Positions 51,690 to 60,202 of a stretch of 61,304 nt of DNA are shown here, in pieces (position 1 is the stretch's first letter; each line of letters opens with the position of its first letter). A model generated the notes under the pieces. That model was not told the DNA's origin, did no database searches, and worked only from the letters and a program-made list of their open reading frames with translations. The DNA lies in the NCBI GenBank assembly GCA_021730985.1, contig JAKFYI010000018.1, positions 1-61,304 of the forward strand, in the 5' to 3' direction. The translations under genes and the position numbers were made by a program. Source of the stretch: Hyphomicrobiales bacterium. Its GTDB lineage: Bacteria; Pseudomonadota; Alphaproteobacteria; Rhizobiales; Xanthobacteraceae.

Positions 51690-52664
51690 ATGAAGAAACT
51701 GTCGGTTTATGTGGCGCTCGCCAGCCTGACGTTGGCGGGAACGGCCTCGGCGCAGAGCTATCCGACGCGGCCCATCACCTTCATCGTGCCCTACGGCGCG
51801 GGCGGCCCCGTCGATGTGCTGGCGCGGCTGCTGGCCGAGCCGATGCGGCAGGCGCTCGGCCAGTCGATCGTGATCGAGAACGTCACCGGCGCGAACGGCA
51901 CCATCGGCGTCGGCCGCGCGGTGCGGGCCGCCCCCGACGGCTACACCGTCAGCATCGGCAACTGGCCGTCGCACATCACCAACGGCGCAATCTACAACCT
52001 CAGCTACGACATCCAGCGCGACCTTGAGCCGGTGGCGCGGCTGTCGGCCAACCCGTACATCATCGTGGCGCGCAAGGATCTGCCCGCGCAGGACGTCAAG
52101 GAACTGGTGAGCTGGCTCAAGGCCAGCCCCGACAAGGCATCGGCCGGCACCGCGGGTCTCGGCTCGGGCCAGCACATCAGCGCGGTCTATTTCCAGAAGT
52201 CCACCGGCACCAAGTTCCAGTCGGTGCCCTACAAGACCGGCTCGTCGGAGATCATCCGCGACATCGTAGCGGGCCACATCGACCTGACGTTCGACCAGGC
52301 GATCACCGCGCTGTCGCATGTGCGCAGCGGCAGCGTGAAGGCGTTCGCCGTCACCTCCGACAAGCGGCTCGACGCGGCGCCTGAAATCCCGACGGTCGAT
52401 GAAGCCGGAGCACCGGGCGTCTACATCCTGACGTGGTACGGCCTCTGGATGCCGAAGGGCGCGCCGAAGGAAGCGATCGAAAAGATCGGCAACGCGGCGC
52501 GTGCCGCCCTCACCGATCCCGCCGTTCGCGCCAAGCTCGCCACCCTCGGCCAGCAGATCCCGCCGCCGGAGCAGCAGACCGCCGCCGCGCTGGCCGCCCA
52601 CCAGAAGGCCGAGATCGAAAAGTGGCATCCGTTGATCAAGGAAGCCGGCATCAAGCTCGACTGA
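51690..52664 (+). CDS. Bug/TctC family solute-binding protein
   Basis: Periplasmic receptor of 324 aa. Signal peptide about 1-21 (ends GTASA), then QSYPTRPITFIVPYGAGGPVDVLARLLAE. Further marks: IENVTGANGTIGVGRAVRAAPDGYT, VPYKTGSSEIIRDIVAGHIDLTF, EIPTVDEAGAPGVYI, WYGLWMPKGAPKEAI. ATG 51690 is chosen as the start with a hydrophobic leader; GGAG is about ten bases upstream. Sole gene in its unit, divergent from the deacetylase (218 bp gap, no other feature seen) and 137 bp before the flavoprotein hydroxylase, whose substrate it may bind. Confidence 0.91.
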   Translation: MKKLSVYVALASLTLAGTASAQSYPTRPITFIVPYGAGGPVDVLARLLAEPMRQALGQSIVIENVTGANGTIGVGRAVRAAPDGYTVSIGNWPSHITNGAIYNLSYDIQRDLEPVARLSANPYIIVARKDLPAQDVKELVSWLKASPDKASAGTAGLGSGQHISAVYFQKSTGTKFQSVPYKTGSSEIIRDIVAGHIDLTFDQAITALSHVRSGSVKAFAVTSDKRLDAAPEIPTVDEAGAPGVYILTWYGLWMPKGAPKEAIEKIGNAARAALTDPAVRAKLATLGQQIPPPEQQTAAALAAHQKAEIEKWHPLIKEAGIKLD

Positions 52665-52801
52665 GGCGCAACAACCGCAGCGCGCACTCTTCTCATTTGC
52701 GGCGGATTAGTCACGCCGCAACATCCTGGCCGTGGCTCGCGCGCAGCATTTGACAAAGCGCGCGCGTTCCCGGATTTGTCACGGGTCGGCGGGAGAGCGG
52801 T

Positions 52802-54391
52802 GTGGCGAAGCGTTACCAGGTCATTGTTGTGGGCGGCGGCCCAGTCGGCGTCGCGCTGGCGGTCGATCTCGGCATGCGCGGCGTCTCCTGCGCGCTGGTG
52901 GAAACCCGCGTCGGCCTCTCCACCATTCCCAAGGGGCAGAACCTCACCCAGCGCACCATCGAGCATTTCCAGTTCTGGGGTCTGCTCGATGAATTGCGCG
53001 CGGCGCGCACCGCGCCCAAGGGTTTCCCGATCGGCGAGGTCACCTTCTACAAGAGCGTGAGCAGCGACTACTGGCACGCCCCGCCCGGCCGCGAGATGGT
53101 TCGCGCCTTCTATTCCCAGCCCAACGACCGGCTGCCGCAGTACCAGACCGAGAAGGTGCTGCGCGAAAGGATGGACCGGCTATCGAACGTCGATTCGTAT
53201 TTCGGCTGGACCGCGAAGTCGATCGAACAGGACGACAACAGTGTGCGGATCGAGATCGAGCAGCACGAAGGCGCCGGGCGCGAGGTGCTGGAGGCCGATT
53301 ACGCGGTCGGCTGCGACGGCCCGCGTTCGCTGGTGCGCGACCAGATCGGCATCGAGCGCAGCGGCACCGACTTCGACCAACTCATGGTGCTGCTGGTGTT
53401 CCGCTCGCGCGACTTGCACAAGGCGTTGGAGAAATTCCCGCCGCGCTCGACCTACCGGGTCATGCACCCCGACCTGCACGGCTACTGGCAATTCTTCGGC
53501 CGCATCGATGTCGGCGAAGGCTGGTTCTTCCACGCGCCGGTGCCGGCTGACAGCACGCGGGAGAATTTCGACTTCCACGGCCTGCTGGAGAAGGTCTGCG
53601 GCTTCAATGTGGCCTGCGAATACGATCACGTCGGCTTCTGGGATTTGCGCGTCTCGGTCGCCAAGCGCTACCGGGCGGGCCGCGTCTTCATCGCGGGCGA
53701 CGCCGCGCACAGCCACCCGCCTTACGGCGGCTTCGGCCTCAACAACGGCCTGGAGGACGCGGTCAATCTTGGCTGGAAGCTCGCCGCCAAACTGCAAGGC
53801 TGGGGCGGCGATACGCTGCTGCGCTCCTACGGCGAGGAACGCCGCCCGGTGTTCGAAGAGACCGCCGAGCATTTCATCGCGGCTCGGATCAAGCGCGAGG
53901 GCGAAAAGCTCAACCGCGTGACGCCGGAACAAGACAAGGCGGCGTTCGAGCAGAACTGGAAGGAGTTCGGCACCGACGTCGGCTGGCGGGTGCAGAACTA
54001 CGAGCCCAACTACGAGGGCTCGCCGGTCGTGCTCGGGCCGCCGGGCGGCGTCTGCTCGGCGCACGGCGATCATGTGGTGAAGGCGCGGGCCGGCCACCAT
54101 CTCACGCCGCTGCCGCTCACCAAGGGCGGCAACACCTTCGACGAACTGTCAATGCTGGGCTTCACGCTGCTGGCGTTTGACGCCGACGAGACGGGCATCA
54201 CCGCGATCGAGCAGGCGGCGAAATCGCTCGGCGTGCCATTCAAGGTCGCGCGCGACACGTTCAGCGGCGGGCGCGAAGGCTACGAGGCGCGGATGATCCT
54301 GGTGCGACCGGACCAGTATGTGGTCTGGCTCGGCGACACCGCGCCGGACGATGCGGTCGCGCTGATGAAGAAGGTGGCGGGGCGGGATTGA
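52802..54391 (+). CDS. FAD-dependent aromatic hydroxylase (phenol hydroxylase-like)
   Basis: Class A flavoprotein of 529 aa of the PheA/TfdB/MhpA type (FAD_binding_3). VIVVGGGPVGVALAVDLGMRG start motif, AVGCDGPRSLVRDQIGIE, and VFIAGDAAHSHPPYGGFGLNNGLEDAVNLGWKLAAKLQG are the FAD fingerprints. The C-terminal 130 residues form the thioredoxin-like extension of the larger hydroxylases (LSMLGFTLLAFDADE, GVPFKVARDT, LVRPDQYVVWLG). The start is GTG 52802, with GGGAGAG just upstream. It probably monohydroxylates a phenolic acid. It follows a TctC gene on the same strand. Confidence 0.9.
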   Translation: MAKRYQVIVVGGGPVGVALAVDLGMRGVSCALVETRVGLSTIPKGQNLTQRTIEHFQFWGLLDELRAARTAPKGFPIGEVTFYKSVSSDYWHAPPGREMVRAFYSQPNDRLPQYQTEKVLRERMDRLSNVDSYFGWTAKSIEQDDNSVRIEIEQHEGAGREVLEADYAVGCDGPRSLVRDQIGIERSGTDFDQLMVLLVFRSRDLHKALEKFPPRSTYRVMHPDLHGYWQFFGRIDVGEGWFFHAPVPADSTRENFDFHGLLEKVCGFNVACEYDHVGFWDLRVSVAKRYRAGRVFIAGDAAHSHPPYGGFGLNNGLEDAVNLGWKLAAKLQGWGGDTLLRSYGEERRPVFEETAEHFIAARIKREGEKLNRVTPEQDKAAFEQNWKEFGTDVGWRVQNYEPNYEGSPVVLGPPGGVCSAHGDHVVKARAGHHLTPLPLTKGGNTFDELSMLGFTLLAFDADETGITAIEQAAKSLGVPFKVARDTFSGGREGYEARMILVRPDQYVVWLGDTAPDDAVALMKKVAGRD

Positions 54392-54446
54392 GCTTCTCCT
54401 CGAGGAAGCGTTCGTCACATGGAATGGCCTCGCACAACATCCTCGC

Positions 54447-54542
54447 TGTCATGCCCGCGAAAGCAGGCATCCAGTACCCGGGGTGTCACGCATTTCCTTA
54501 AGTCGGTGATTACTGGATCACCCGCTCTCGCGGGTGATGACA
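54447..54542. repeat. Intergenic palindromic repeat
   Basis: Hairpin-rich element: ATGCCCGC/GCAGGCAT at 54451-54470 (one mismatch), outer CCAGTA/TACTGG (54471-54476 and 54511-54516) and TCACCCGC/GCGGGTGA (54518-54525 and 54530-54537). It lies between the convergent stops of the flavoprotein and amidase genes and resembles the element at 57539. Confidence 0.7.
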
Positions 54543-54574
54543 TCCGTGGTGGGCGAGCGACCAGCACGACAGCG

Positions 54575-56899
54575 CTACGGCAGAGGTCCAAACATCGGCG
54601 GCGGAACGCGCCGTCTGCTCGCGTCCTCGTAAGCCGACGCAATGCGCAGCACGATGTCCTCCTTGCCGGGCTCGCAGCGGAACACCAGCGAAAACGGCAG
54701 TCCCGGCGCCGGGATCGTGGTCGGCCTGTCGGACGCCTGCGACACGTAGCGCTTGCCGTCCGGCGTCAGCTTGTAGACCGGATCGTAGGCGGTGGTGACA
54801 TAGCCCGCCGGAATCAGCACCTCGGTCAGCCCCGCATTCGGCCCTGACAGCGACTCCGGCCGCAGATTGCTGGCGATGTCGTACTGATAGGCGTGGCCGA
54901 TCAGCCCCGGCGGCCACGGTGTATGCAGCCGCACCAGCGCGTCGAGCTTGTTCTCCAGGATCACCATCATGTCCGCGCGGCGCAGTAGTTCGCGCAGCAT
55001 GATCCGCTCGTTGACACCCTGGCGGCCGTTCAACGCGTTGCGCGGGTCGGTGACCTCCTCCCAGTTCTTGAACGCGGAACGCTGATCGTCACCCCAGAAC
55101 TTGGAGCGCGCGTTGAGCGCAGCCCAGTCGGCCAGCGTTTCCTTGAAGCCCCTGGCCTTCCAGTCGTCGGCGCGCCGCGACAGGTACTGCGAGATGTGGA
55201 AGCGGAACGTGTTGGACAGCTCCTGCTGCTGGATGGTGCCGAGATCGAGATTGACCGGCGGCGCGATGCGTCCTTCGGCCAGCGCCACGCAATAGTCGAT
55301 CGGCGTCATGGTGCCGGAGCCAAACACCTTGCCCGGCAGGAATTCCGCCAGCGCGATCGCGTCGGCAAACTCCTTGAACAGCGGCTGGCCGTCGCGGCGC
55401 AGCCGGAACAGCAGGTCCGGCATGAACACCGGCACCAGCCGCGCCAGCGCGACGCGATAGTCCACCGTCATCTGCTCAATGTCCGGATCGCGCTGCCAGA
55501 GCGGATCGGACGACTCGACCAAGGTCGCGCCGAGCCGGCCGCCCAGCACGTCCTTGATCTCTTTCGTTGCCGCATCGACGATCGGCTGCTCGGTCTTGGA
55601 ACCCTTCGGATAGACCATCGACTCGCGGATCACGCCGATCCGCATGCCGCCGAGCGCATTCGGCACTCCCGGCATCCGGGTGTGCGCCGCATAGGACGAA
55701 CTCAGCACCGACGAGCGCGGCACCGTGGAGAACACGTCGCGCGGGTCGTAGTAGCCCGCCTCATCATCCTTCAGCGCATCGAGGATTTTGGCGCAGTCCT
55801 GGATCTTGCGCGCGTGAATGCCGGTGCGGTCGCAGTAGATGTCGGCCCCGATCGCGCCGCCGTCGAAACCGATCATCGACTTGTGCGGCAGGATCAACGC
55901 CACCGCATTGTGATTGGACGGACCGCGGCACGACGCGCGCGTCTCCTCGCCGAGCGACGCCATCACCATGTTGACGCTCACCGACAGCGCCGAGCCGGAG
56001 CTGGAGCCGAGCGACGCCGAGCGCGTGGTGTCGTAAGGGTTGGACGGATTGCCGGCCCAGGAACTGCGCTGATAGCCGAGCGTCGAGGGCAGCACCTGGT
56101 CCGGTTTGTGCCGCCCGCCCGGATCGCCGGCGCGGCCGTTGTATTCCGTGTTCACCGCCTTGGCGAAGATGATCGCGCCCTTGTCGCGAAGCTGCTCGAC
56201 CAGAACGTGGTCGCGGGCCGGGAAATCCATGTCGTAGCGTGCGTCGCCGCCGCCGGTGGAGCGCATGTCCTTGGTGTCGAACGGGTCCTTGAACGAGAAC
56301 ACCACGCCGTACATCGGCTTTTTCTTGAGATCGGGGTTGCGGCCGAACTGCGCGTCGAGCTCGGCTGCGCGCTCCAACGCGTCGGGCTGCTGGCGGAAGA
56401 ATTCGCACACCGGCGGCGCACCGGGCGGCAGCGGGCCGAGCGACGGATGCTTGTCGAACTCGCCCTTGCAGGTGACCGAACGCTCGCCCCGGATGTTGAG
56501 CGTGCCGATGGCGTTGACCTGGCCCGCGTTCGGAATTCCGACGATCATGCCATGCTGCTGCCGCACGGCCGGATCGGACGCGGTCGCCTCCATCCGCCCG
56601 TACTCGATCGGCGGGCCCTGATACTTGTCGAGGTCGGGCAGGATGGTCGCAGCCTTCACGGTTTGCGTCGGGAACCGCAGCGGCGCCTGCCCGCGCACCG
56701 CGCCCACAGCCTCCGCCACCGCCGCGCCGTCCTTCGTCACCAGCATGCTGGCGACGCCGTTGAACGCGCGCACCCGCTCGATGTAGCGCTTCACCACATC
56801 GGCGACGGTGGTCTCGCCTGCCTGGATCGCGCGATGCAGGTCGCCGATCGTCGCCTCTTCGAGGCGGAAGGTCTGCCGTGCGTCGCTCGCGTCGTTCAT
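54575..56899 (-). CDS. Very long amidase-signature protein
   Basis: Amidase-signature enzyme of 774 aa, about 270-300 aa longer than usual amidases. Catalytic triad candidates are Lys in VFSFKDPFDTKDMRSTGG and Ser residues in ASLGSSSGSALS and TRASCRGPSNH; the glycine-rich GGSSGG-type loop reads GSSSGSA, and the usual GGSIRxPA is degenerate (ASCRGPS). The extra length is spread over residues 60-200 and 400-650. C-terminal TIPAPGLPFSLVFRC-type segment matches the family ending. Cytoplasmic. Enzymatic competence is plausible but uncertain. Downstream of the Lrp gene on the same strand (53 bp). Confidence 0.85.
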   Translation of the reverse strand: MNDASDARQTFRLEEATIGDLHRAIQAGETTVADVVKRYIERVRAFNGVASMLVTKDGAAVAEAVGAVRGQAPLRFPTQTVKAATILPDLDKYQGPPIEYGRMEATASDPAVRQQHGMIVGIPNAGQVNAIGTLNIRGERSVTCKGEFDKHPSLGPLPPGAPPVCEFFRQQPDALERAAELDAQFGRNPDLKKKPMYGVVFSFKDPFDTKDMRSTGGGDARYDMDFPARDHVLVEQLRDKGAIIFAKAVNTEYNGRAGDPGGRHKPDQVLPSTLGYQRSSWAGNPSNPYDTTRSASLGSSSGSALSVSVNMVMASLGEETRASCRGPSNHNAVALILPHKSMIGFDGGAIGADIYCDRTGIHARKIQDCAKILDALKDDEAGYYDPRDVFSTVPRSSVLSSSYAAHTRMPGVPNALGGMRIGVIRESMVYPKGSKTEQPIVDAATKEIKDVLGGRLGATLVESSDPLWQRDPDIEQMTVDYRVALARLVPVFMPDLLFRLRRDGQPLFKEFADAIALAEFLPGKVFGSGTMTPIDYCVALAEGRIAPPVNLDLGTIQQQELSNTFRFHISQYLSRRADDWKARGFKETLADWAALNARSKFWGDDQRSAFKNWEEVTDPRNALNGRQGVNERIMLRELLRRADMMVILENKLDALVRLHTPWPPGLIGHAYQYDIASNLRPESLSGPNAGLTEVLIPAGYVTTAYDPVYKLTPDGKRYVSQASDRPTTIPAPGLPFSLVFRCEPGKEDIVLRIASAYEDASRRRVPPPMFGPLP

Positions 56900-56952
56900 T
56901 GCGGGACCCTTTCCGCCCTATTTCGGCACATCGACAGCGGAGGATCAACCGC

Positions 56953-57420
56953 TCACGCCACCGGGAGCACGTTGGTGTACTTCACCTGCTCGAGCGCGAA
57001 GCTCGATTCGATCGACGCAATACCCTCGACCCGCGTGAGCTTCTGCTTCACGAAGCGCTCATAGGCGTCGAGATCGGGAACCACCACGCGCATCCAGTAG
57101 TCGCGCGAGCCGGTCATCAGGTAGCACTCCAGCACCTCGGGCCAGCGCTCGATCGCCTTGGCGAAACGGTCGAGCGATTCCTGGCGCTGCTTCTCCAGCT
57201 TGATCGACACGAACACGCTGACCGGAAGACCCACCGCGCGCTGGTCCAGCACCGCGACATAGCGCGAGATCACGCCATCCTCCAGCATCCGCACCCGGCG
57301 CAGGCACGGCGACGGCGACAGCCCGACCTTCTCCGCAAGCTCGGCCAGGCTCATGCGGCCGTCGGCCTGCAGCAGCTCCAGGATTTTGCGATCCACCGCA
57401 TCCAGCTCTCTTTTTGGCAT
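56953..57420 (-). CDS. Lrp/AsnC family transcriptional regulator
   Basis: DNA-binding regulator of 155 aa: winged helix-turn-helix (about 7-60, RKILELLQADGRMSLAELAEKVGLSPSPCLRRVRMLED) and RAM ligand-binding domain (about 70-150, SIKLEKQRQESL, YLMTGSRDYWMRVVVPDLDAYERFV). The SPSPCLRR motif is characteristic of Lrp-like proteins. Likely binds a small amino acid or 2-oxo acid and controls the divergent AceE-like gene. A symmetrical sequence at 57452-57485 may be its operator. It is the only recognisable DNA-binding regulator in the window. AGGTGG precedes the ATG. Confidence 0.93.
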   Translation of the reverse strand: MPKRELDAVDRKILELLQADGRMSLAELAEKVGLSPSPCLRRVRMLEDGVISRYVAVLDQRAVGLPVSVFVSIKLEKQRQESLDRFAKAIERWPEVLECYLMTGSRDYWMRVVVPDLDAYERFVKQKLTRVEGIASIESSFALEQVKYTNVLPVA

Positions 57421-57451
57421 AATCCACCTATTTTACGTTCAATGAAGGCAG

Positions 57452-57485
57452 ATTACACCAATTCCGAAAGAAATACTGGTGTGAT
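57452..57485. promoter_or_regulatory. Candidate Lrp-type operator
   Basis: ATTACACCA (57452-57460) and TGGTGTGAT (57477-57485) form an inverted repeat with one mismatch, 16 bp apart, 31-65 bp upstream of the Lrp gene and in the gap to the divergent AceE-like gene. Position and symmetry suit an Lrp/AsnC operator. Confidence 0.5.
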
Positions 57486-57538
57486 TTGGCAGCCAATGCC
57501 CTGCGATTGGAAGAATAATGTTGAAATGGATCCCACGG

Positions 57539-57621
57539 CGTCATGGCCGGGCTTGTCCCGGCCATCCACGCCTCACTTCGTAGCCAAGGCGTGGATGCCC
57601 GCGACAAGCGCGGGCATGACG
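57539..57621. repeat. Intergenic palindromic repeat
   Basis: Three stems in a row: ATGGCCGGG/CCCGGCCAT (57543-57565), TCCACGCCT/AGGCGTGGA (57565-57595) and ATGCCCGCG/CGCGGGCAT (57595-57617), bounded by CGTCATG/CATGACG. It sits between the Lrp operator and the AceE-like gene's ribosome site, i.e. in that gene's leader. Confidence 0.8.
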
Positions 57622-57634
57622 AGCGGAGAGAGCG

Positions 57635-60058
57635 ATGCCCGACAGCAAGCAGGCCCACAACGCCATCTCCCCTGCCGAACTCACCGTGCTCGGCGAGCTG
57701 GAGCGCAAGGTGCTGTGGCTGGCGAGCTGGACCATCCACAACGCCAACCATCTGCGCGAGAGCAGCGACGGCCTCAAGGTCGGCGGCCACCAGGCGTCTT
57801 CGGCCTCGCTCGCCACCATCATGACGGCGCTGTATTTCAACGTGCTGCGCCCGCAGGACCGCGTCGCGGTGAAGCCGCACGCCTCGCCGAACTTCCACGC
57901 CATCCAGTACCTGCTCGGCAAGCAGACCCGCGAGAAGCTCGAGAACTTCCGCGGCTACAAGGGCGCGCAGAGCTATCCGTCGCGCACCAAGGACACCGAC
58001 GATGTCGATTTCTCCACCGGCTCGGTCGGCCTCGGCGTGGCGCAGACCTTGTTCTCGTCGCTGACGCAGGACTATGTGCGCGCGCACGGCTGGGGCACGG
58101 ATCGTCCCGAAGGCCGCATGGTCGCGCTGGTGGGCGATGCCGAACTCGACGAAGGCAACATTTTCGAGGCGCTGCTCGAAGGCTGGAAGCAGGGCCTGCG
58201 CAATTGCTGGTGGGTGGTGGACTACAACCGGCAGAGCCTCGACGCTGTGGTGCGCGAAGGCCTGTGGGAGCGCTACGAGCAGTTGTTCAAGAATTTCGGC
58301 TGGGACGTGGTGATCCTGAAGTACGGCTCGCTGCAACAGGCCGCGTTCCGCGAACCCGGCGGCGATAAACTCAAGCAATGGATCGACACCTGCCCCAACC
58401 CGCTCTACTCCGCGCTGGTGTTCCAGGGCGGCGCAGCGTGGCGCAAGCGCCTCAACGACGAGATCGGCGACCAGGGCGATGTCACCGCGCTGATCGAGTC
58501 CCGCAGCGACGACGAACTGGCGCGGCTGATGAACAACCTCGGCGGCCATGACCTGCCGTCGGTGGTGGAGGCGTTCCGCAAGGTCGATCACGACCGGCCG
58601 ACCTGCTTCATCTGCTACACCGTGAAGGGCTTCGGCCTGCCGATGGCCGGCCACAAGGACAATCACGCCGGCCTGATGACGCCGGCGCAGATGGAAACCT
58701 TCCGCACCGCGATGAAGGTCCGCCCCGGCCACGAGTGGGACAAGTTCGAGGGCCTGCAGTCGCCGCCTGACGCGATCGAGTCGTTCCTCGGCCGCGTGCC
58801 GTTCGCGCAGGGCGGCGGGCGCCGCCTCCAGGCGCCGAAGATACCGGTGCCGGACAACCTCAAGGTCACGATCCAGCCGGAGATGTCCACGCAGTTCGGC
58901 TTCGGCGCGCTGCTCAACGAGATTGCGCGCGAGAAGACCGAACTGGCCGAGCGCATCGTCACCACCTCGCCCGACGTCACGGTCTCGACCAACCTCGGCC
59001 CGTGGGTGAACAGACGCGGCTTGTTCGCGCGCGAGACGATGGCCGACACCTTCAAGAGCGAGAGCATTCCATCGACGTTCAACTGGTCGTTCTCGCCCAA
59101 GGGCCAGCACATCGAGCTCGGCATCGCCGAGATGAACCTGTTCATCCTGATGTCGGCGCTCGGACTGTCGCATTCGATCAACGGCGTGCGGCTGCTTCCG
59201 ATCGGCACGCTGTACGATCCGTTCATCGCGCGCGGCCTCGATGCGCTGAACTACGCCTGCTACCAGGAGGCGCGCTTCATTGTGGCTGCGACGCCGTCCG
59301 GCATCACGCTGGCGCCCGAGGGCGGCGCGCACCAGTCGATCGCGCAGCCGCTGATCGGCATGGCGCAGGACGGCCTTGCGGCGTTCGAGCCGGCGTTCGT
59401 CGATGAGCTTGCAGCGATCATGGCGTTCGCGCTCGATTACATCCAGAAGGATGGCGGCGGCGAAGCTTCCGAGCGCAACTGGCTGCGCGACGAGACCGGC
59501 GGCTCGATCTATCTGCGGCTCTCGACACGGCCGGTCGAGCAGATCAAGCGCGAGATGACGCCCGCGCTCCGCCAAGGCATCGTGGACGGTGCCTACTGGC
59601 TGCGGGAGCCCGGGCCGAATTGCCAGGTCGTCGTGGCCTACACCGGCGCGATCGCGCCCGAGGCAATTCAGGCGATCGGACTGATGGGCGAAGACCGCCG
59701 CGACGTGGGCCTGCTCGCCGTGACGTCGGCCGACCGGCTCAACGCCGGCTGGACCGCGGCGCAGCGCGCCAGAGAGCGCGGCCTCGTGCATGCGCGATCT
59801 CACGTCGAGCGGCTGTTCGCCGATCTGCCTCCGAACTGCGGCATGGTCACGGTGCTCGACGGCCATCCGGCGACGCTGTCGTGGCTCGGTTCCGTGTATG
59901 GCCATCGCGTGCGCGGGCTCGGCGTCGAGCATTTCGGCCAGACCGGATCGCTCGCCGACCTGTACCGGCACTACGGCATCGACGCCAACGCCATCGTCGC
60001 CGCGGCGGAAAGCATCGCGCCGGGCCGTCCGATCCGCTACCTGCGGGCGCTGAATTAG
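57635..60058 (+). CDS. AceE-like (homodimeric) 2-oxoacid dehydrogenase E1 / transketolase-like
   Basis: ThDP enzyme of 807 aa matching the single-chain E1 of AceE/MdeB type. Marks: ERKVLWLASWTIHNANHLRESSDGLKVGGHQASSASLATIMTALYFNVL at the N-terminus, VGDAELDEGNIFEALLEGWKQGLRNCWWVVDYNRQSLD (GDxE...N ThDP motif), IELGIAEMNLFILMSALGLSH (catalytic Glu) and the transketolase C-terminal domain. It lacks the first ~90 residues typical of E. coli AceE (887 aa). Gene order with a divergent Lrp-type regulator recalls mdeR-mdeB of Pseudomonas, where E1 oxidises 2-oxobutyrate. E2/E3 genes are not nearby. GGAGAG precedes the ATG, after the palindromic repeat. Confidence 0.9.
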   Translation: MPDSKQAHNAISPAELTVLGELERKVLWLASWTIHNANHLRESSDGLKVGGHQASSASLATIMTALYFNVLRPQDRVAVKPHASPNFHAIQYLLGKQTREKLENFRGYKGAQSYPSRTKDTDDVDFSTGSVGLGVAQTLFSSLTQDYVRAHGWGTDRPEGRMVALVGDAELDEGNIFEALLEGWKQGLRNCWWVVDYNRQSLDAVVREGLWERYEQLFKNFGWDVVILKYGSLQQAAFREPGGDKLKQWIDTCPNPLYSALVFQGGAAWRKRLNDEIGDQGDVTALIESRSDDELARLMNNLGGHDLPSVVEAFRKVDHDRPTCFICYTVKGFGLPMAGHKDNHAGLMTPAQMETFRTAMKVRPGHEWDKFEGLQSPPDAIESFLGRVPFAQGGGRRLQAPKIPVPDNLKVTIQPEMSTQFGFGALLNEIAREKTELAERIVTTSPDVTVSTNLGPWVNRRGLFARETMADTFKSESIPSTFNWSFSPKGQHIELGIAEMNLFILMSALGLSHSINGVRLLPIGTLYDPFIARGLDALNYACYQEARFIVAATPSGITLAPEGGAHQSIAQPLIGMAQDGLAAFEPAFVDELAAIMAFALDYIQKDGGGEASERNWLRDETGGSIYLRLSTRPVEQIKREMTPALRQGIVDGAYWLREPGPNCQVVVAYTGAIAPEAIQAIGLMGEDRRDVGLLAVTSADRLNAGWTAAQRARERGLVHARSHVERLFADLPPNCGMVTVLDGHPATLSWLGSVYGHRVRGLGVEHFGQTGSLADLYRHYGIDANAIVAAAESIAPGRPIRYLRALN

Positions 60059-60202
60059 GCGCGCCGGACGGCACGAAACGCATACCAGCGCGACACCGCG
60101 GCAAATTGACTTTTGCGTCTTGGCCCGGCAATCAAGCGGTCAGTCCAATGCGCGCCTCGCGAGAAATTCGCGGCGCGGACACACAAGTCTAGGGACCGAA
60201 CA

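Noticed and set aside
57428..59971. 847-codon minus-strand open frame
   Set aside because: Antisense shadow of the AceE-like gene with shadow-type composition and no domain signature.
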